Assembly: GCF_018613655.1 (NCBI RefSeq) | Contig: NZ_JAGGPW010000019.1 | Location: 62,001-126,000, forward strand | DNA length: 64,000 nt | Source: Planococcus sp. ISL-109 | Lineage (GTDB): Bacteria; Bacillota; Bacilli; Bacillales_A; Planococcaceae | Reading direction: 5' to 3' | In this document: positions 9,159-20,150 of the stretch, in pieces | How positions within the stretch are numbered: the stretch's first letter is position 1 | Layout: every line of letters begins with the position of its first letter | Program-made: the position numbers and the translations under genes | The notes under the pieces: model-generated | Database searches by the model: none | Told to the model about the DNA's origin: nothing | What the model saw: only the letters and a program-made list of their open reading frames with translations

Positions 9159-9483
9159 TATATATGTTGAACTAAAGAAATATCAGTGAATTACCACTAC
9201 TACTTGAACACTAACAATTTGCGAACAAACAAACAGATATGTAGCAAAACTACGGAGAAAACCGTGCTGCGCACTGCGTCGCAAAGGATCGCCCTCGGAA
9301 GGTCGGGCAACACCTTTCCCGCGGGAAAGCGAGTCAACCGAGACCCCGCAGGAAATGAATAAGCGAAGGGAAGCTGAGCTTATTCATTTGCGATGCTCGA
9401 ACGCAGTGAGAGTTGAGCAATGCTTTTCTCGGAATGGTTTTGCGGAATATCTACAGTGGAAATTTATTAGTTCAACTTATATA
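9159..9483. repeat. Repeat copy B, bounded by 17-bp inverted repeats
   Basis: The element begins TATATATGTTGAACTAA (9159-9175) and ends with its near-exact complement TTAGTTCAACTTATATA (9467-9483; 16 of 17 match), with weaker complementarity continuing inward. Inside are CCGCGGGAAAGCG (9319-9331), the 20-base core shared with copy A (9340-9359), and a perfect 12-bp hairpin AAATGAATAAGC/GCTTATTCATTT (9353-9364 with 9378-9389). There is no open frame with start signals. Total length is about 325 bp. It resembles a MITE or a large foldback element lying between est and secG. Confidence 0.65.
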
Positions 9484-9502
9484 GTTCCCAATTCCCACTA
9501 AA

Positions 9503-9534
9503 AGAAAACGCCCAACCACTATATGGTCGGGCGA
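9503..9534 (-). terminator. Terminator of secG
   Basis: A stem of about 10 bp with one mismatch (arms about 9509-9518 and 9524-9533) is followed on the minus strand by TTTTCTTTT. It begins 12 bases past the secG stop. Confidence 0.75.
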
Positions 9535-9545
9535 TTTGCTCTACA

Positions 9546-9773
9546 TTATACTTTCGTTACAGCGATAGCCAGAATAAAGAATAAGGCAGCAAGAACGATC
9601 GTTACCCGGTGAAGGACAAGATCCAACCCACGGGCTTTTTGCTTGCCGAAAAGTTGCTCTGCTCCACCGGAGATGGCTCCTGAAAGTCCTGCACTTTTCC
9701 CTGATTGCAATAGGACGACAACAATTAAAGCTATCGAGACTATAAGAAGTAATGTCATTAACAATGTATGCAT
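9546..9773 (-). CDS. secG: Preprotein translocase subunit SecG
   Basis: A 75-residue membrane protein of the SecYEG channel. It has two membrane segments (about 2-21 and 55-74) joined by the conserved loop [20 protein letters not shown] and [10 protein letters not shown], almost identical to B. subtilis SecG (76 residues). It aids protein export across the cytoplasmic membrane. The start ATG at 9773 has GGAGGTGG five bases upstream; a GTG at 9782 lies within that site and is not used. It is separated from the esterase by repeat copy B and has its own terminator. Confidence 0.96.
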   Translation of the reverse strand: MHTLLMTLLLIVSIALIVVVLLQSGKSAGLSGAISGGAEQLFGKQKARGLDLVLHRVTIVLAALFFILAIAVTKV

Positions 9774-9812
9774 AAATACCACCTCCTGAAAAGAACGTTC
9801 ACAACAAACTCT

Positions 9813-9841
9813 AGTTTACCAAAAATTGAAACCTGTAGCAA
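9813..9841 (-). promoter_or_regulatory. Probable sigma-A promoter of secG
   Basis: TTGCTA (9841-9836), 17 bases, TAAACT (9818-9813), about 40 bases upstream of the secG start. Confidence 0.5.
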
Positions 9842-9989
9842 TAGAGCCCCTAAAAAATACAAATGGAATGGAGAAATCGGCTGAACCTATCCCCTGCTAG
9901 CTCGACAATGCTTAATCCCGAATTGTCACTATACCAAATGAAATTATAGAGGCTGGTGAAATACATTTCAACGCTTCTTAATTAAGCAC

Positions 9990-10290
9990 GCTAGCGGAAA
10001 CAGAACTAGCTTAGCCGCTTGTAAACTCCTTGTGCTCATACATCCGCATTGTAAATGCATCGCAAATGAATACTCGCCTATTCCTCATCACTCTTATACT
10101 CAACACTCCAAGCTAAAAGGAGTTTACAGATGAAGCAAGTTTCGTTAATACTCACTACAATTCGCTGACTTTCTTTCACTACTCCTTTAAACCTGAAGCG
10201 AAAGCTCTCCCCGCTTAACACTTAAAAAGGGTTAAGGCCATGCCCACTCCGCGGAAAGCGTACCCTGAAACGCAGCCTCGACCACCCCGC
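9990..10290. repeat. Degenerate repeat region, copy C
   Basis: This intergenic stretch between secG and eno holds GCATCGCAAATGAATA (10057-10072), the exact complement of 9381-9396 in copy B, and CCGCGGAAAGCG (10249-10260), close to motifs in copies A and B. A 12-bp inverted repeat TGTAAACTCCTT/AAGGAGTTTACA (10020-10031 with 10117-10128) encloses the first motif. A small GCTAG/CTAGC repeat lies at 9990-10010. No gene is seen. It is interpreted as a decayed or rearranged member of the same family. Confidence 0.5.
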
Positions 10291-10298
10291 ACTCTAAC

Positions 10299-10326
10299 AA
10301 AAAACTGCCGGAAAAATTCCCGGCAG
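10299..10326 (-). terminator. Terminator of the glycolytic operon (after eno)
   Basis: CTGCCGG (10305-10311) and CCGGCAG (10320-10326) form the stem, and six T follow on the minus strand. It lies 22 bases past the eno stop. Confidence 0.85.
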
Positions 10327-10347
10327 CTTGTCATCATCTATTCACTC

Positions 10348-13232
<2,885 letters not shown>

Positions 13233-13240
<8 letters not shown>

Positions 13241-13994
13241 GTGAACCAGCCTCCAACAGCTTGACGAACGATTCCACTTCTAAGCTCGCCCCGCCGACCA
13301 ATGCGCCGTCAATATGCTCCATCGAAAGCAACTCCTGGATATTTTCAGGTTTGACACTTCCTCCGTATTGAATGCGCAGTTTTCCGGCCGTTTCGCCGCT
13401 GTAGAGAGCAGCAATTTTCTTGCGGATAATACCGCATGCTTCATTGGCATCTTCGGCGGTTGCTGTTTTTCCGGTTCCGATCGCCCAGATTGGCTCGTAA
13501 GCGATGACCAGCTCAGCGATTTGCGCGTCCGTCAAGCCGTCGACTGCCTTTTCAACTTGTGTTTCCACGATGCTTTCCATTTGGCCGGCTTCACGCTGTT
13601 CATTTGTTTCGCCGACACAAAGAATCGGCATGAGTTGATGCGAAAATGCCGATTTTACTTTGGCATTAACTGTTTCATCGGTTTCATTGAAATACTGGCG
13701 ACGCTCTGAATGGCCGATAATGACATAATCGACAGCGAGATCGGCTAGTTGCATGGGACTGATTTCACCCGTGAATGCCCCTTCGCCTTTTTCATGCATC
13801 GTCTGCGCACCGATTTTCAAGGCGCTGTTTTCTGCAGAGCCTACTAATTGCGATAAGTATAGAGCCGGTGCACAAATAACAGCGTCGAGCTTATCTGCAT
13901 CCGGAACCAAGCCATTGACTTTCTCCACAAACTCTTTCGCTTGCGATGCTGTTTTGTACATTTTCCAGTTTCCTGCAATGATCGGTTTTCTCAC
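13233..13994 (-). CDS. tpiA: Triosephosphate isomerase
   Basis: 253 residues forming a TIM barrel that interconverts dihydroxyacetone phosphate and glyceraldehyde 3-phosphate. The catalytic residues are visible: Asn9 and Lys11 in AGNWKM, His95 in IIGHSERR and Glu167 in [11 protein letters not shown], followed by the mobile loop IGTGKTA. The phosphate-binding GGSVKPEN and GALVGGASL lie near the C-terminus. It sits 13 bases after pgk and overlaps gpmI, in the order pgk-tpiA-gpmI-eno shared with B. subtilis. Confidence 0.97.
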
Positions 13995-14007
13995 AAAAAC
14001 ACTCTCC

Positions 14008-15192
14008 TTATTTATCGCTTAATGCGGTGACGCCCGGCAAATCTTTACCTTCCATAAATTCCAAGGAAGCACCGCCGCCTGTAGAAATATGGTCCATTTT
14101 TTCTGCGACATTGAACTTCTCGACCGCTGATGCGGAATCGCCGCCGCCGATGACTGTATAGCCGGATGTTTCCGCCATAGCCTCAGCCACCGATTTGGTC
14201 CCGTTTGCGAAAGCTTTGATTTCAAAAACGCCCATCGGCCCGTTCCAAATGACCAGTTTCGACTGTTTGATGACTTCAGCGTAAAGCTTCGCCGTTTCAG
14301 GCCCGATATCAAGCCCCATCCAATCGGATGGAATCTCTTCGATTTTCACTGTTTTCGTATCTGCATCTTTTGAGAATTCACTCGCGATTGTCGCATCGAC
14401 CGGCAAATAAAGCTTAACGCCTTTTTCCTGAGCTTTGTCGATGAACGATTTGGCAAGCTCCAATTTGTCTTCTTCGACTAGCGAATTGCCGATTTCATGG
14501 CCAAGCGCTTTAATGAAAGTATACGACAAACCGCCGCCGATCAGCAGATTATCGACTTTGTCGAGCAAATGATCGATGACGCCGATTTTGTCTTTCACTT
14601 TAGCCCCACCGATGATCGCAGTGAACGGACGTTCCGGCTCTGATAAGGCTTTACCGAGCACGTCGAGTTCTTTTTCGAGCAGCAGCCCTGAGACCGCCGG
14701 CAAATGTTCGGCAATTCCGGCAGTAGAAGCATGCGCTCTATGTGCAGCGCCGAATGCATCATTGACGAAGACATCTGCAAGTGCCGCAAACTGTTTCGCG
14801 AGTTCCGGATCGTTCTTTTCTTCCCCGGCATGGAAGCGGACATTTTCGAGCAGAAGGATTTCGCCGGCATCCAGTGCTGCAATTTCCCTCTCCACTGTTT
14901 CTCCTATGGATTCATCCAGGCATTTCACGTCACTCCCGAGCAATTCGGACAGTCGCGCACCTGCCGCAGCAAGTCTCATGTCTTCATTGACTTGGCCTTC
15001 CGGACGGCCGAGGTGGCTTGCTAAGATCACTTTTGCGCCTTGCTCGACCAAATACTCAATCGTCGGGATCGCCGCCCGAATCCGTGTATCGTCGTTCACT
15101 TTACCGCCACTCATCGGCACGTTAAAGTCGACACGGCAAAACACACGTTTTCCTTTCAAATCCAAGTCCTTCATGGTCATTTTCTGCAGCAT
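14008..15192 (-). CDS. pgk: Phosphoglycerate kinase
   Basis: 394 residues, the family length. It makes ATP from 1,3-bisphosphoglycerate and [16 protein letters not shown] near the N-terminus is the substrate-binding signature, [16 protein letters not shown] and the nucleotide-binding [11 protein letters not shown] and [14 protein letters not shown] follow in order. ATG 15192 has AGGAGG seven bases upstream. A terminator-like hairpin separates it from gap, so its expression probably depends on partial read-through of that hairpin. Confidence 0.97.
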   Translation of the reverse strand: MLQKMTMKDLDLKGKRVFCRVDFNVPMSGGKVNDDTRIRAAIPTIEYLVEQGAKVILASHLGRPEGQVNEDMRLAAAGARLSELLGSDVKCLDESIGETVEREIAALDAGEILLLENVRFHAGEEKNDPELAKQFAALADVFVNDAFGAAHRAHASTAGIAEHLPAVSGLLLEKELDVLGKALSEPERPFTAIIGGAKVKDKIGVIDHLLDKVDNLLIGGGLSYTFIKALGHEIGNSLVEEDKLELAKSFIDKAQEKGVKLYLPVDATIASEFSKDADTKTVKIEEIPSDWMGLDIGPETAKLYAEVIKQSKLVIWNGPMGVFEIKAFANGTKSVAEAMAETSGYTVIGGGDSASAVEKFNVAEKMDHISTGGGASLEFMEGKDLPGVTALSDK

Positions 15193-15217
15193 GAAAATAC
15201 CTCCTAATTATATTCAA

Positions 15218-15256
15218 AAAAAATAAGGGGCGGGGTAAATTCCCCACCCCTTTTAC
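15218..15256 (-). terminator. Terminator-like hairpin between gap and pgk
   Basis: Arms AAGGGGcGGGG (15225-15235) and CCCCaCCCCTT (15242-15252), followed on the minus strand by a run of eight T. It lies inside the glycolytic cluster, about 50 bases past the gap stop and about 30 before the pgk start, so it would reduce rather than abolish expression of pgk, tpiA, gpmI and eno. Confidence 0.75.
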
Positions 15257-15303
15257 CCTCTTTATTATAGAGGTTCATCGGTAATTAAGCTATGATTTTC
15301 AGG

Positions 15304-16311
15304 TTACAGGCCTTTTTTGTACATGTGCACTGCCAAGTCGACGCAGCGTGCAGAGTAGCCGGTTTCGTTGTCATACCAAGCTAAAACTTTGACCATATTT
15401 CCGCCTAAAGACATTGTGGACTGTGCATCCACTGTAGAAGAAGCTGGATTGCCGTTATAGTCGCGGGATACAAGCGGAAGTTCGCTGTATGCCAAGTAGC
15501 CTTTCAGCTCATTTTCAGTCGCTTCTTTGAGCGCTTGGTTCACTTCTTCGACTGTAGCGTCCATTTCAAGTTCTGCCACAACATCGATCAAGGACACGTT
15601 CGGTGTCGGAACGCGAATTGCCATGCCGTCGATTTTGCCTTCGAGTTCCGGCAATACTTTTGCAACTGATTTCGCTGCGCCAGTTGTCGTCGGAATCATG
15701 GACTCGGCTGCTGCACGTGCCCGGCGGTAGTCGGAGTGAGGCGAGTCAAGCAGGACCTGGTCGTTCGTGTATGAGTGGATCGTTGTCATCATGGCTTTCT
15801 TGATGCCGAATTTATTGTTCAATACTTTGGATATGCCGGCCAAGCCGTTTGTTGTGCAAGATGCGTTAGAAACAACGTGATGCTCCTGGGGGTTATAGGA
15901 ATCTTCGTTGACACCCATGACAAGCATTTTCATGCCGTTTTTACCAGGTGCAGAAACGATGACTTTCTTAGCGCCCGCCTCAATGTGTTTCGATGCAGAA
16001 TCTTCAGTGGTGAAAATCCCTGTAGATTCCAATACGATGTCGATTTCATGTTTTTTCCAAGGCAATTGAGCCGGATCTTTTTCGGAGAATACTTTGATTT
16101 CTTTGCCATTGACGAAAATCGATCCTTCTTTAGCAGAAATATCAGCATCCAATATGCCATGTACAGAATCGTATTTCAATAGATGCGCAAGCATATCTGC
16201 ATCTGATAAATCGTTAACTGCCACTACTTCCACTTCATTGTTGTTCATTGCTTCACGGAATACAACGCGGCCGATACGGCCAAAACCATTAATTGCTAAT
16301 TTTAAAGTCAT
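15304..16311 (-). CDS. gap: Glyceraldehyde-3-phosphate dehydrogenase, glycolytic
   Basis: 335 residues. NGFGRIGR at 8-15 is the NAD-binding loop, VNDLSD at 32-37 carries the Asp that favours NAD+, SASCTTNG-type SNASCTTNG holds catalytic Cys152, and His179 lies in TTIHSYTNDQ. The position directly behind cggR and the NAD-type residues indicate the glycolytic isozyme (GapA) and not the gluconeogenic GapB. The start ATG immediately follows the cggR stop (TAAATG), with GGAGG inside the end of cggR. Confidence 0.97.
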   Translation of the reverse strand: MTLKLAINGFGRIGRVVFREAMNNNEVEVVAVNDLSDADMLAHLLKYDSVHGILDADISAKEGSIFVNGKEIKVFSEKDPAQLPWKKHEIDIVLESTGIFTTEDSASKHIEAGAKKVIVSAPGKNGMKMLVMGVNEDSYNPQEHHVVSNASCTTNGLAGISKVLNNKFGIKKAMMTTIHSYTNDQVLLDSPHSDYRRARAAAESMIPTTTGAAKSVAKVLPELEGKIDGMAIRVPTPNVSLIDVVAELEMDATVEEVNQALKEATENELKGYLAYSELPLVSRDYNGNPASSTVDAQSTMSLGGNMVKVLAWYDNETGYSARCVDLAVHMYKKGL

Positions 16312-17355
16312 TTATAATTCCTCCAGTTTTGTTGTTGGATTGAGTATTGCTCTTGCTGCACCTTCATCAGTAATTAGGATGGTGCGTTCCGGCGCCGCTT
16401 GAAAATAAGATTCGATGGCACGGGCTTTTGTTTGGCCTCCAGCAACCGCCATGATACTCGGTGCTTTTTGGACCTGCTCTAGTTGAATGCCCGCTGTTGG
16501 AATGCGGTAAACTATTTTTCCTGTTTTGTCGAAATAATAACCGAACGCTTCGCTGACAGCTCCACCGGATTTGATCTTTTCGACTTCTTCAGCAGAAGAG
16601 CGGCGCCTAATGGCCATTTCTTCTGCATCGCCAATGCCATGTATGACCAAATCAGTTTGGTCATACAACTCCATCATTTCCTTAATGATCGGTTCTTTCA
16701 CCATCATCTCCAGCGCTTCCGCACTTAAATGTTCAGGCAAGTAAAGCGTGCGGACTGCACCGCCTGCTTTTTCTGCAAAGGAGGAAGCGATCGTATTCGC
16801 CTGGTGCAACATTTCTTCACCTAGGCCACCTCTTGCTGCGACAAATTGCAAATCGGGATTTTTTCTCGCCGGCCGGACCTGCGCTGCAACACCAGCCATC
16901 GTACTGCCTCCAGTCACGGCAATCACGCGGCACGTTTCGAGCATCTCTTCGACTAGACGAGCCGCCTGGCGCCCGATTGCCGATTTGACCGTTGATAGCC
17001 GGTCGCTATCTCCCGGCAATACGACTGCCAGCTTGATGCCAAGTTTTTCTTCGAGCTGTGCTTCTAAAACAGCCGTTCCTGACAATTCCTTGACCAGCTC
17101 TTGAAGTTGTTCGAGTACAGTAGCTCCAAGACTTGTCAATGTCATGCCGCTTTTGCTCATCTCAATCAATGCATGATCGCGCAACAAGTCGGTTTCTTTA
17201 CGGATTTCCCTTTCGGCAGCACCTGTCAGTTCACTAAGCGTGCGCCTTCCTACAGGCTGCTCCGCTTGAATCAGCTCGAGAATGCTATAGCGCTTTTTCA
17301 GCAAGCTGGGCAGTTCTGGCAATAAATTCACTTGTGCTTGCAGAACTGAATCCAT
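16312..17355 (-). CDS. cggR: Central glycolytic genes regulator CggR (SorC family)
   Basis: 347 residues. An N-terminal helix-turn-helix region (about 25-75, RYSILELIQAEQPVGRRTLSELTG) is followed by a sugar-phosphate-binding domain with TGGSTMAGVAAQV and GIGDAEEMAIRR. By analogy with B. subtilis it represses its own operon and is released by fructose-1,6-bisphosphate when glycolytic sugar is present. The match is strengthened by a two-repeat operator just upstream (17371-17410) and by gap following without a gap. The start ATG at 17355 has a GGGGTGG-type site before it. Confidence 0.95.
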   Translation of the reverse strand: MDSVLQAQVNLLPELPSLLKKRYSILELIQAEQPVGRRTLSELTGAAEREIRKETDLLRDHALIEMSKSGMTLTSLGATVLEQLQELVKELSGTAVLEAQLEEKLGIKLAVVLPGDSDRLSTVKSAIGRQAARLVEEMLETCRVIAVTGGSTMAGVAAQVRPARKNPDLQFVAARGGLGEEMLHQANTIASSFAEKAGGAVRTLYLPEHLSAEALEMMVKEPIIKEMMELYDQTDLVIHGIGDAEEMAIRRRSSAEEVEKIKSGGAVSEAFGYYFDKTGKIVYRIPTAGIQLEQVQKAPSIMAVAGGQTKARAIESYFQAAPERTILITDEGAARAILNPTTKLEEL

Positions 17356-17370
17356 CGCTCCACCCCTTTG

Positions 17371-17410
17371 TTGGACGTTTTTAGTCCCGCTTAGTTTTAT
17401 TTAGTCCCAC
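17371..17410 (-). promoter_or_regulatory. CggR operator
   Basis: Two GGGAC half-sites on the minus strand (17408-17404 and 17388-17384) are exactly 20 bases apart, and a GTCC (17376-17373) follows the second. This reproduces the 20-base period of the known B. subtilis CggR site. It lies just downstream of the -10, where bound repressor would block elongation. Confidence 0.85.
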
Positions 17411-17417
17411 TACAATC

Positions 17418-17446
17418 ATTGTAGCGGACCAGCTGAATTTATGCAA
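17418..17446 (-). promoter_or_regulatory. Sigma-A promoter of the cggR-gap operon
   Basis: TTGCAT (17446-17441), 17 bases, TACAAT (17423-17418), directly upstream of the CggR operator. Confidence 0.8.
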
Positions 17447-17459
17447 ACAAAAAGAAGCG

Positions 17460-17690
17460 CTAAAAAACTAACGCTTCCAGTAGTTCGCCGTAGCCGAAAT
17501 TCCCGTAAAGCAGTATGTGCTCATTTTCTGCAAGCACCGGAATCATCAGCATGTATTTTTCATGTAATTGTTCATCTTCTTCTATATTGACTTCCCGATA
17601 CTCGAGCGGGAAGTCCTCTTGGAACAGCCGAATCGCAGATTTCGCTTGTTCGCAAAGTCCGCAGTTCGGCCGTGTGTATAGCGTATACAT
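17460..17690 (-). CDS. Glutaredoxin family protein
   Basis: A 76-residue thioredoxin-fold protein with a CGLC redox pair at 10-13 (YTRPNCGLCEQAK) and a cis-Pro segment MIPVLAEN near 48-55. It should act in thiol-disulfide exchange in the cytoplasm; no partner is evident. The start at 17690 follows GGGGGG. Proteins of this small class are often found beside cggR in Bacillales. It lies 13 bases upstream of the TPM-domain gene on the same strand, so it is the third gene after lemA and the TPM gene. Confidence 0.85.
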   Translation of the reverse strand: MYTLYTRPNCGLCEQAKSAIRLFQEDFPLEYREVNIEEDEQLHEKYMLMIPVLAENEHILLYGNFGYGELLEALVF

Positions 17691-17703
17691 TCAAAGCCCC
17701 CCT

Positions 17704-18483
17704 TTAAAAGCCGCGACCAGCGCCGCCGCCACCGGAAGATCCGCCACCGCCGCCGCGGAATCCGCCACCGCCACTGCCGCCGAATCCTCCGCCAAAGCTG
17801 CCGGGACCAAAGAAACCGCCGCGTCTTGAGCTTCTGCCTCTACCACGTTTGCCGCCCCGGCCGCTTCCACCTGTAAATAACAACAGCAACACCAAGACGA
17901 CGATAAATGTGATGATCAACTTCATGATGCCGCTCCCGCCTTCGTCGGAGGTCACTTCATTGAGCGGTTGCGGGCTGACAGCTTCACCGTCCCAGCCGTA
18001 TTCTTCCGCGACTTCCTGATACAGAGCTTGATACGTATTAAGCAGCGCTTGATCTGGCTGGTCTTCGCGCAAATACGGAACGGCGTAGTCATCCAAAATC
18101 CGTCCGACTTTGCCGTCTGGAAGCGCGCCTTCCAATCCGTAGCCGATCTCGATGTAAATTTCACGATCGCTCATCGACAGCACGACCATCACGCCGTTGT
18201 TTTCTTCCTGAGACCCGACACCGTAATGGCGCAAGGCTTCGTTTGCATAGCTTTCAATCGGTTCACCTTCTAGTGAATCAACGACCATAACGGCAATTTG
18301 AGCAGTCGTGGCATCTTCCAGTTCCGCACCCAGCTGGTTGATTTGAGCTTCCTGTTCTTCACTGAGGACGCCGGCGATATCCTGAATGTAAATATCATCA
18401 GTTAGTTCCGGAAATTCCACCGCCTGAACAGACCCGCCAAAGAATAGCAGAAGAAGGAACAAGCTTGCAGCTTTTTTCATCAT
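17704..18483 (-). CDS. TPM-domain protein with Gly/Ser-rich tail (YgcG-like)
   Basis: 259 residues. A signal peptide (about 1-21, ending VQA) is followed by a TPM domain (about 28-150; typical segments YIQDIAGVLS, IAVMVVDSLEG, NNGVMVVLSMSDREIYIEIGYGLEG and VPYLRE), a membrane segment (about 187-202), and a tail rich in Gly, Arg and Ser ending GGGGAGRGF. The TPM domain would face outward. TPM-domain proteins with this tail usually pair with LemA, as here, and some have phosphatase activity. The start overlaps the lemA stop (ATGA), indicating coupled translation. Function is not established. Confidence 0.88.
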   Translation of the reverse strand: MMKKAASLFLLLLFFGGSVQAVEFPELTDDIYIQDIAGVLSEEQEAQINQLGAELEDATTAQIAVMVVDSLEGEPIESYANEALRHYGVGSQEENNGVMVVLSMSDREIYIEIGYGLEGALPDGKVGRILDDYAVPYLREDQPDQALLNTYQALYQEVAEEYGWDGEAVSPQPLNEVTSDEGGSGIMKLIITFIVVLVLLLLFTGGSGRGGKRGRGRSSRRGGFFGPGSFGGGFGGSGGGGFRGGGGGSSGGGGAGRGF

Positions 18484-19058
18484 TCTTCATCAGTCCCAAA
18501 ATCTACATCCGGTGCATCTTCCGCTCCAGCATCAGCTTCGAAGTATTCTTTCTCATCAAATCCGAAGATGCCAGCTATCATATTGCCTGGAAAACTCCGG
18601 ACTTCCCGGTTGAATTCAGTCACTGAAGCATTATAATCCTGGCGTGCTACCGCGATGCGGTTTTCTGTTCCAGCCAATTCGTCGGATAATTGCTGGAAAT
18701 TCTCGCTCGAGCGGATTTCCGGATAATTCTCGACGACGACCAACAAACGGCTAAGTGCTCCGCTCAGTTCGGTATCGGCCTGCGCCTGCTCTTCGACAGA
18801 TCCTGCAGAAGCCATAGTTGCACGCGCTTCCGTCACACTATCGATGACAGACTGTTCCTGATCGGCAAAACCTTTTACGGTCTCCACCAAGTTCGGAATC
18901 AAATCGAGCCGGCGCTGCAATTGACTTTCCAATTGCGCATACGATTCGTTAACGTCTTCTTCTAATTGAACAAAATTATTATAGCTTGAGCTGAATACGG
19001 CAATTGCCACGCCAATCATTCCAACCAGCACAAGCAATGGAATAAGTAGTTTTTTCAT
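18480..19058 (-). CDS. LemA family protein
   Basis: 192 residues. An N-terminal membrane helix (about 3-22) precedes a helical coiled domain with the LemA pattern YNNFVQLEEDVNESYAQLESQLQRR-like, RRLDLIPNLVETVKG and YNASVTEFNREVRSFPGNMIAG. The acidic C-terminus ends DVDFGTDEE. The start ATG at 19058 lies behind GAGGGGGCG; a longer frame to 19169 begins in a region without start signals. The cellular role of LemA is uncertain. The 4-base overlap with the TPM gene suggests that the two act together at the membrane. Confidence 0.92.
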   Translation of the reverse strand: MKKLLIPLLVLVGMIGVAIAVFSSSYNNFVQLEEDVNESYAQLESQLQRRLDLIPNLVETVKGFADQEQSVIDSVTEARATMASAGSVEEQAQADTELSGALSRLLVVVENYPEIRSSENFQQLSDELAGTENRIAVARQDYNASVTEFNREVRSFPGNMIAGIFGFDEKEYFEADAGAEDAPDVDFGTDEE

Positions 19059-19164
19059 CTTTACGCCCCCTCTTCTTTTACAATAGTAATTTCTACGGTA
19101 CCATCCTGTCCATTTTTGGCAACCATTACTCGTATATTCTACGTATCTCCACTTGAAAAGATTC

Positions 19165-19212
19165 AACAAAAAACCCGCACAGTCTTATGATAGACTGTGC
19201 GGGGTTTTTCAT
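19165..19212 (-). terminator. Terminator after tRNA-Arg
   Basis: A long stem, CCCGCACAGTC paired with GACTGTGCGGG, is flanked by AAAAAA on the left and TTTTT on the right. It can terminate transcription in either direction, stopping the tRNA transcript six bases past its 3' end. Confidence 0.9.
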
Positions 19213-19217
19213 TTTTA

Positions 19218-19289
19218 TGCCCTCGGAGGGGATCGAACCCCCATCTCAAGAATCGGAATCTTACGTGTTATCCATTACACTACGAGGGC
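19218..19289 (-). tRNA. tRNA-Arg (anticodon CCG)
   Basis: A 72-nt cloverleaf. The acceptor arms are GCCCTCG (19289-19283) and CGAGGGC (19225-19219), the D arm GTGT/ACAC, the anticodon loop TTCCGAT with anticodon CCG, and the T arm GGGGGTTCGATCCCC. CCA is not encoded. It reads CGG codons. B. subtilis also has a single tRNA-Arg next to clpP. Confidence 0.96.
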
Positions 19290-19363
19290 AATTTTTCTTG
19301 ACGACTTTTCTATTATACAAAAGCTTTCCCGTTATTTCAAGCGCCTATTTTCAATTCGTTAGA

Positions 19364-19380
19364 TTTGACCTTCATTGACC
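19364..19380 (+). promoter_or_regulatory. CtsR operator upstream of clpP
   Basis: On the minus strand the site reads GGTCAATGAAGGTCAAA, one base away from the CtsR heat-shock operator pattern GGTCAAANANRGTCAAA. It overlaps the -35 of the clpP promoter. Confidence 0.85.
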
Positions 19381-19394
19381 AAGATGTGTATGAT
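19365..19394 (+). promoter_or_regulatory. Sigma-A promoter of clpP
   Basis: TTGACC (19365-19370), 18 bases, TATGAT (19389-19394). The -35 lies within the CtsR box, so CtsR binding would exclude RNA polymerase. Confidence 0.75.
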
Positions 19395-19455
19395 GAATGT
19401 ACGGCTGAACGGCGTTTCAGTAGCCCTTACATTTACCCGAAGGAGGAAATTATCT

Positions 19456-20067
19456 ATGAATTTAATCCCAACAGTAATCGAACAAACAAGCAGAGGCGAG
19501 CGTGCTTATGATATTTATTCCCGTCTGTTGAAAGACCGCGTCATTATGCTCGGCAGCGGAATTGATGATAATGTCGCCAACTCCATCGTGGCACAATTAT
19601 TGTTCCTCGAAGCGGAAGATCCAGAGAAAGACATCTCGATTTATATTAATAGCCCAGGTGGCAGCATTACAGCTGGCATGGCGATTTACGATACGATGCA
19701 GTTTATCCGTCCGAATGTCCAAACGATCTGCATCGGCATGGCTGCATCCATGGGGGCCTTCTTATTGGCGGCTGGAACAAAAGGCAAACGCTTTGCGCTT
19801 CCTAACTCCGAAGTGATGATCCATCAACCACTCGGCGGTGCCCAAGGCCAAGCGACTGAAATTGAAATCGCTGCGAAACGCATCTTGTTCTTGCGCGACA
19901 AACTCAACACCATTCTTGCCGAGCGTACAGGACAAACGCTTGAAGTCATTTCACGCGATACAGACCGCGACAACTTCATGACCGCAGAACGCGCGCTTGA
20001 GTATGGTTTGATCGACCAAATCATCACACGCAGCAAAATGCCGGAAAACCATCAAAAAGAAGATTGA
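19456..20067 (+). CDS. clpP: ATP-dependent Clp protease proteolytic subunit
   Basis: 203 residues. The serine-protease triad sits at the canonical positions: Ser98 (GMAASMGAF), His123 (MIHQPLGG) and Asp172 (DTDRDNF). The protein forms the 14-subunit chamber that degrades substrates unfolded by ClpX or ClpC, including tmRNA-tagged proteins. The start ATG at 19456 follows AGGAGG; the in-frame sequence back to 19375 lies in the promoter-leader and is not coding. It is controlled by a CtsR box and ends at a 20-bp terminator. Confidence 0.98.
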   Translation: MNLIPTVIEQTSRGERAYDIYSRLLKDRVIMLGSGIDDNVANSIVAQLLFLEAEDPEKDISIYINSPGGSITAGMAIYDTMQFIRPNVQTICIGMAASMGAFLLAAGTKGKRFALPNSEVMIHQPLGGAQGQATEIEIAAKRILFLRDKLNTILAERTGQTLEVISRDTDRDNFMTAERALEYGLIDQIITRSKMPENHQKED

Positions 20068-20077
20068 CCTAAACAGA

Positions 20078-20128
20078 AAAGAGCCGTTTCCACTGCGCTT
20101 ACAGCGCAGTGGAAACGGCTCTTTTTTT
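20078..20128 (+). terminator. Strong terminator after clpP
   Basis: A perfect stem of 20 bp (20080-20099 with 20103-20122), a 3-nt loop, then seven T. The flanking A run may also let it serve crh from the other side. Confidence 0.92.
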
Positions 20129-20150
20129 ACGGAATAGAAATCCCCTTGCT

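Noticed and set aside
9159..10290. CRISPR array or phage remnant in the repeat-rich gaps around secG
   Set aside because: The repeats are irregular, differ in length, have no uniform spacers, and no cas or phage genes are near.
19165..19300. Integrated element at tRNA-Arg
   Set aside because: The tRNA lies in its usual place next to clpP and there is no attachment-site repeat or integrase.
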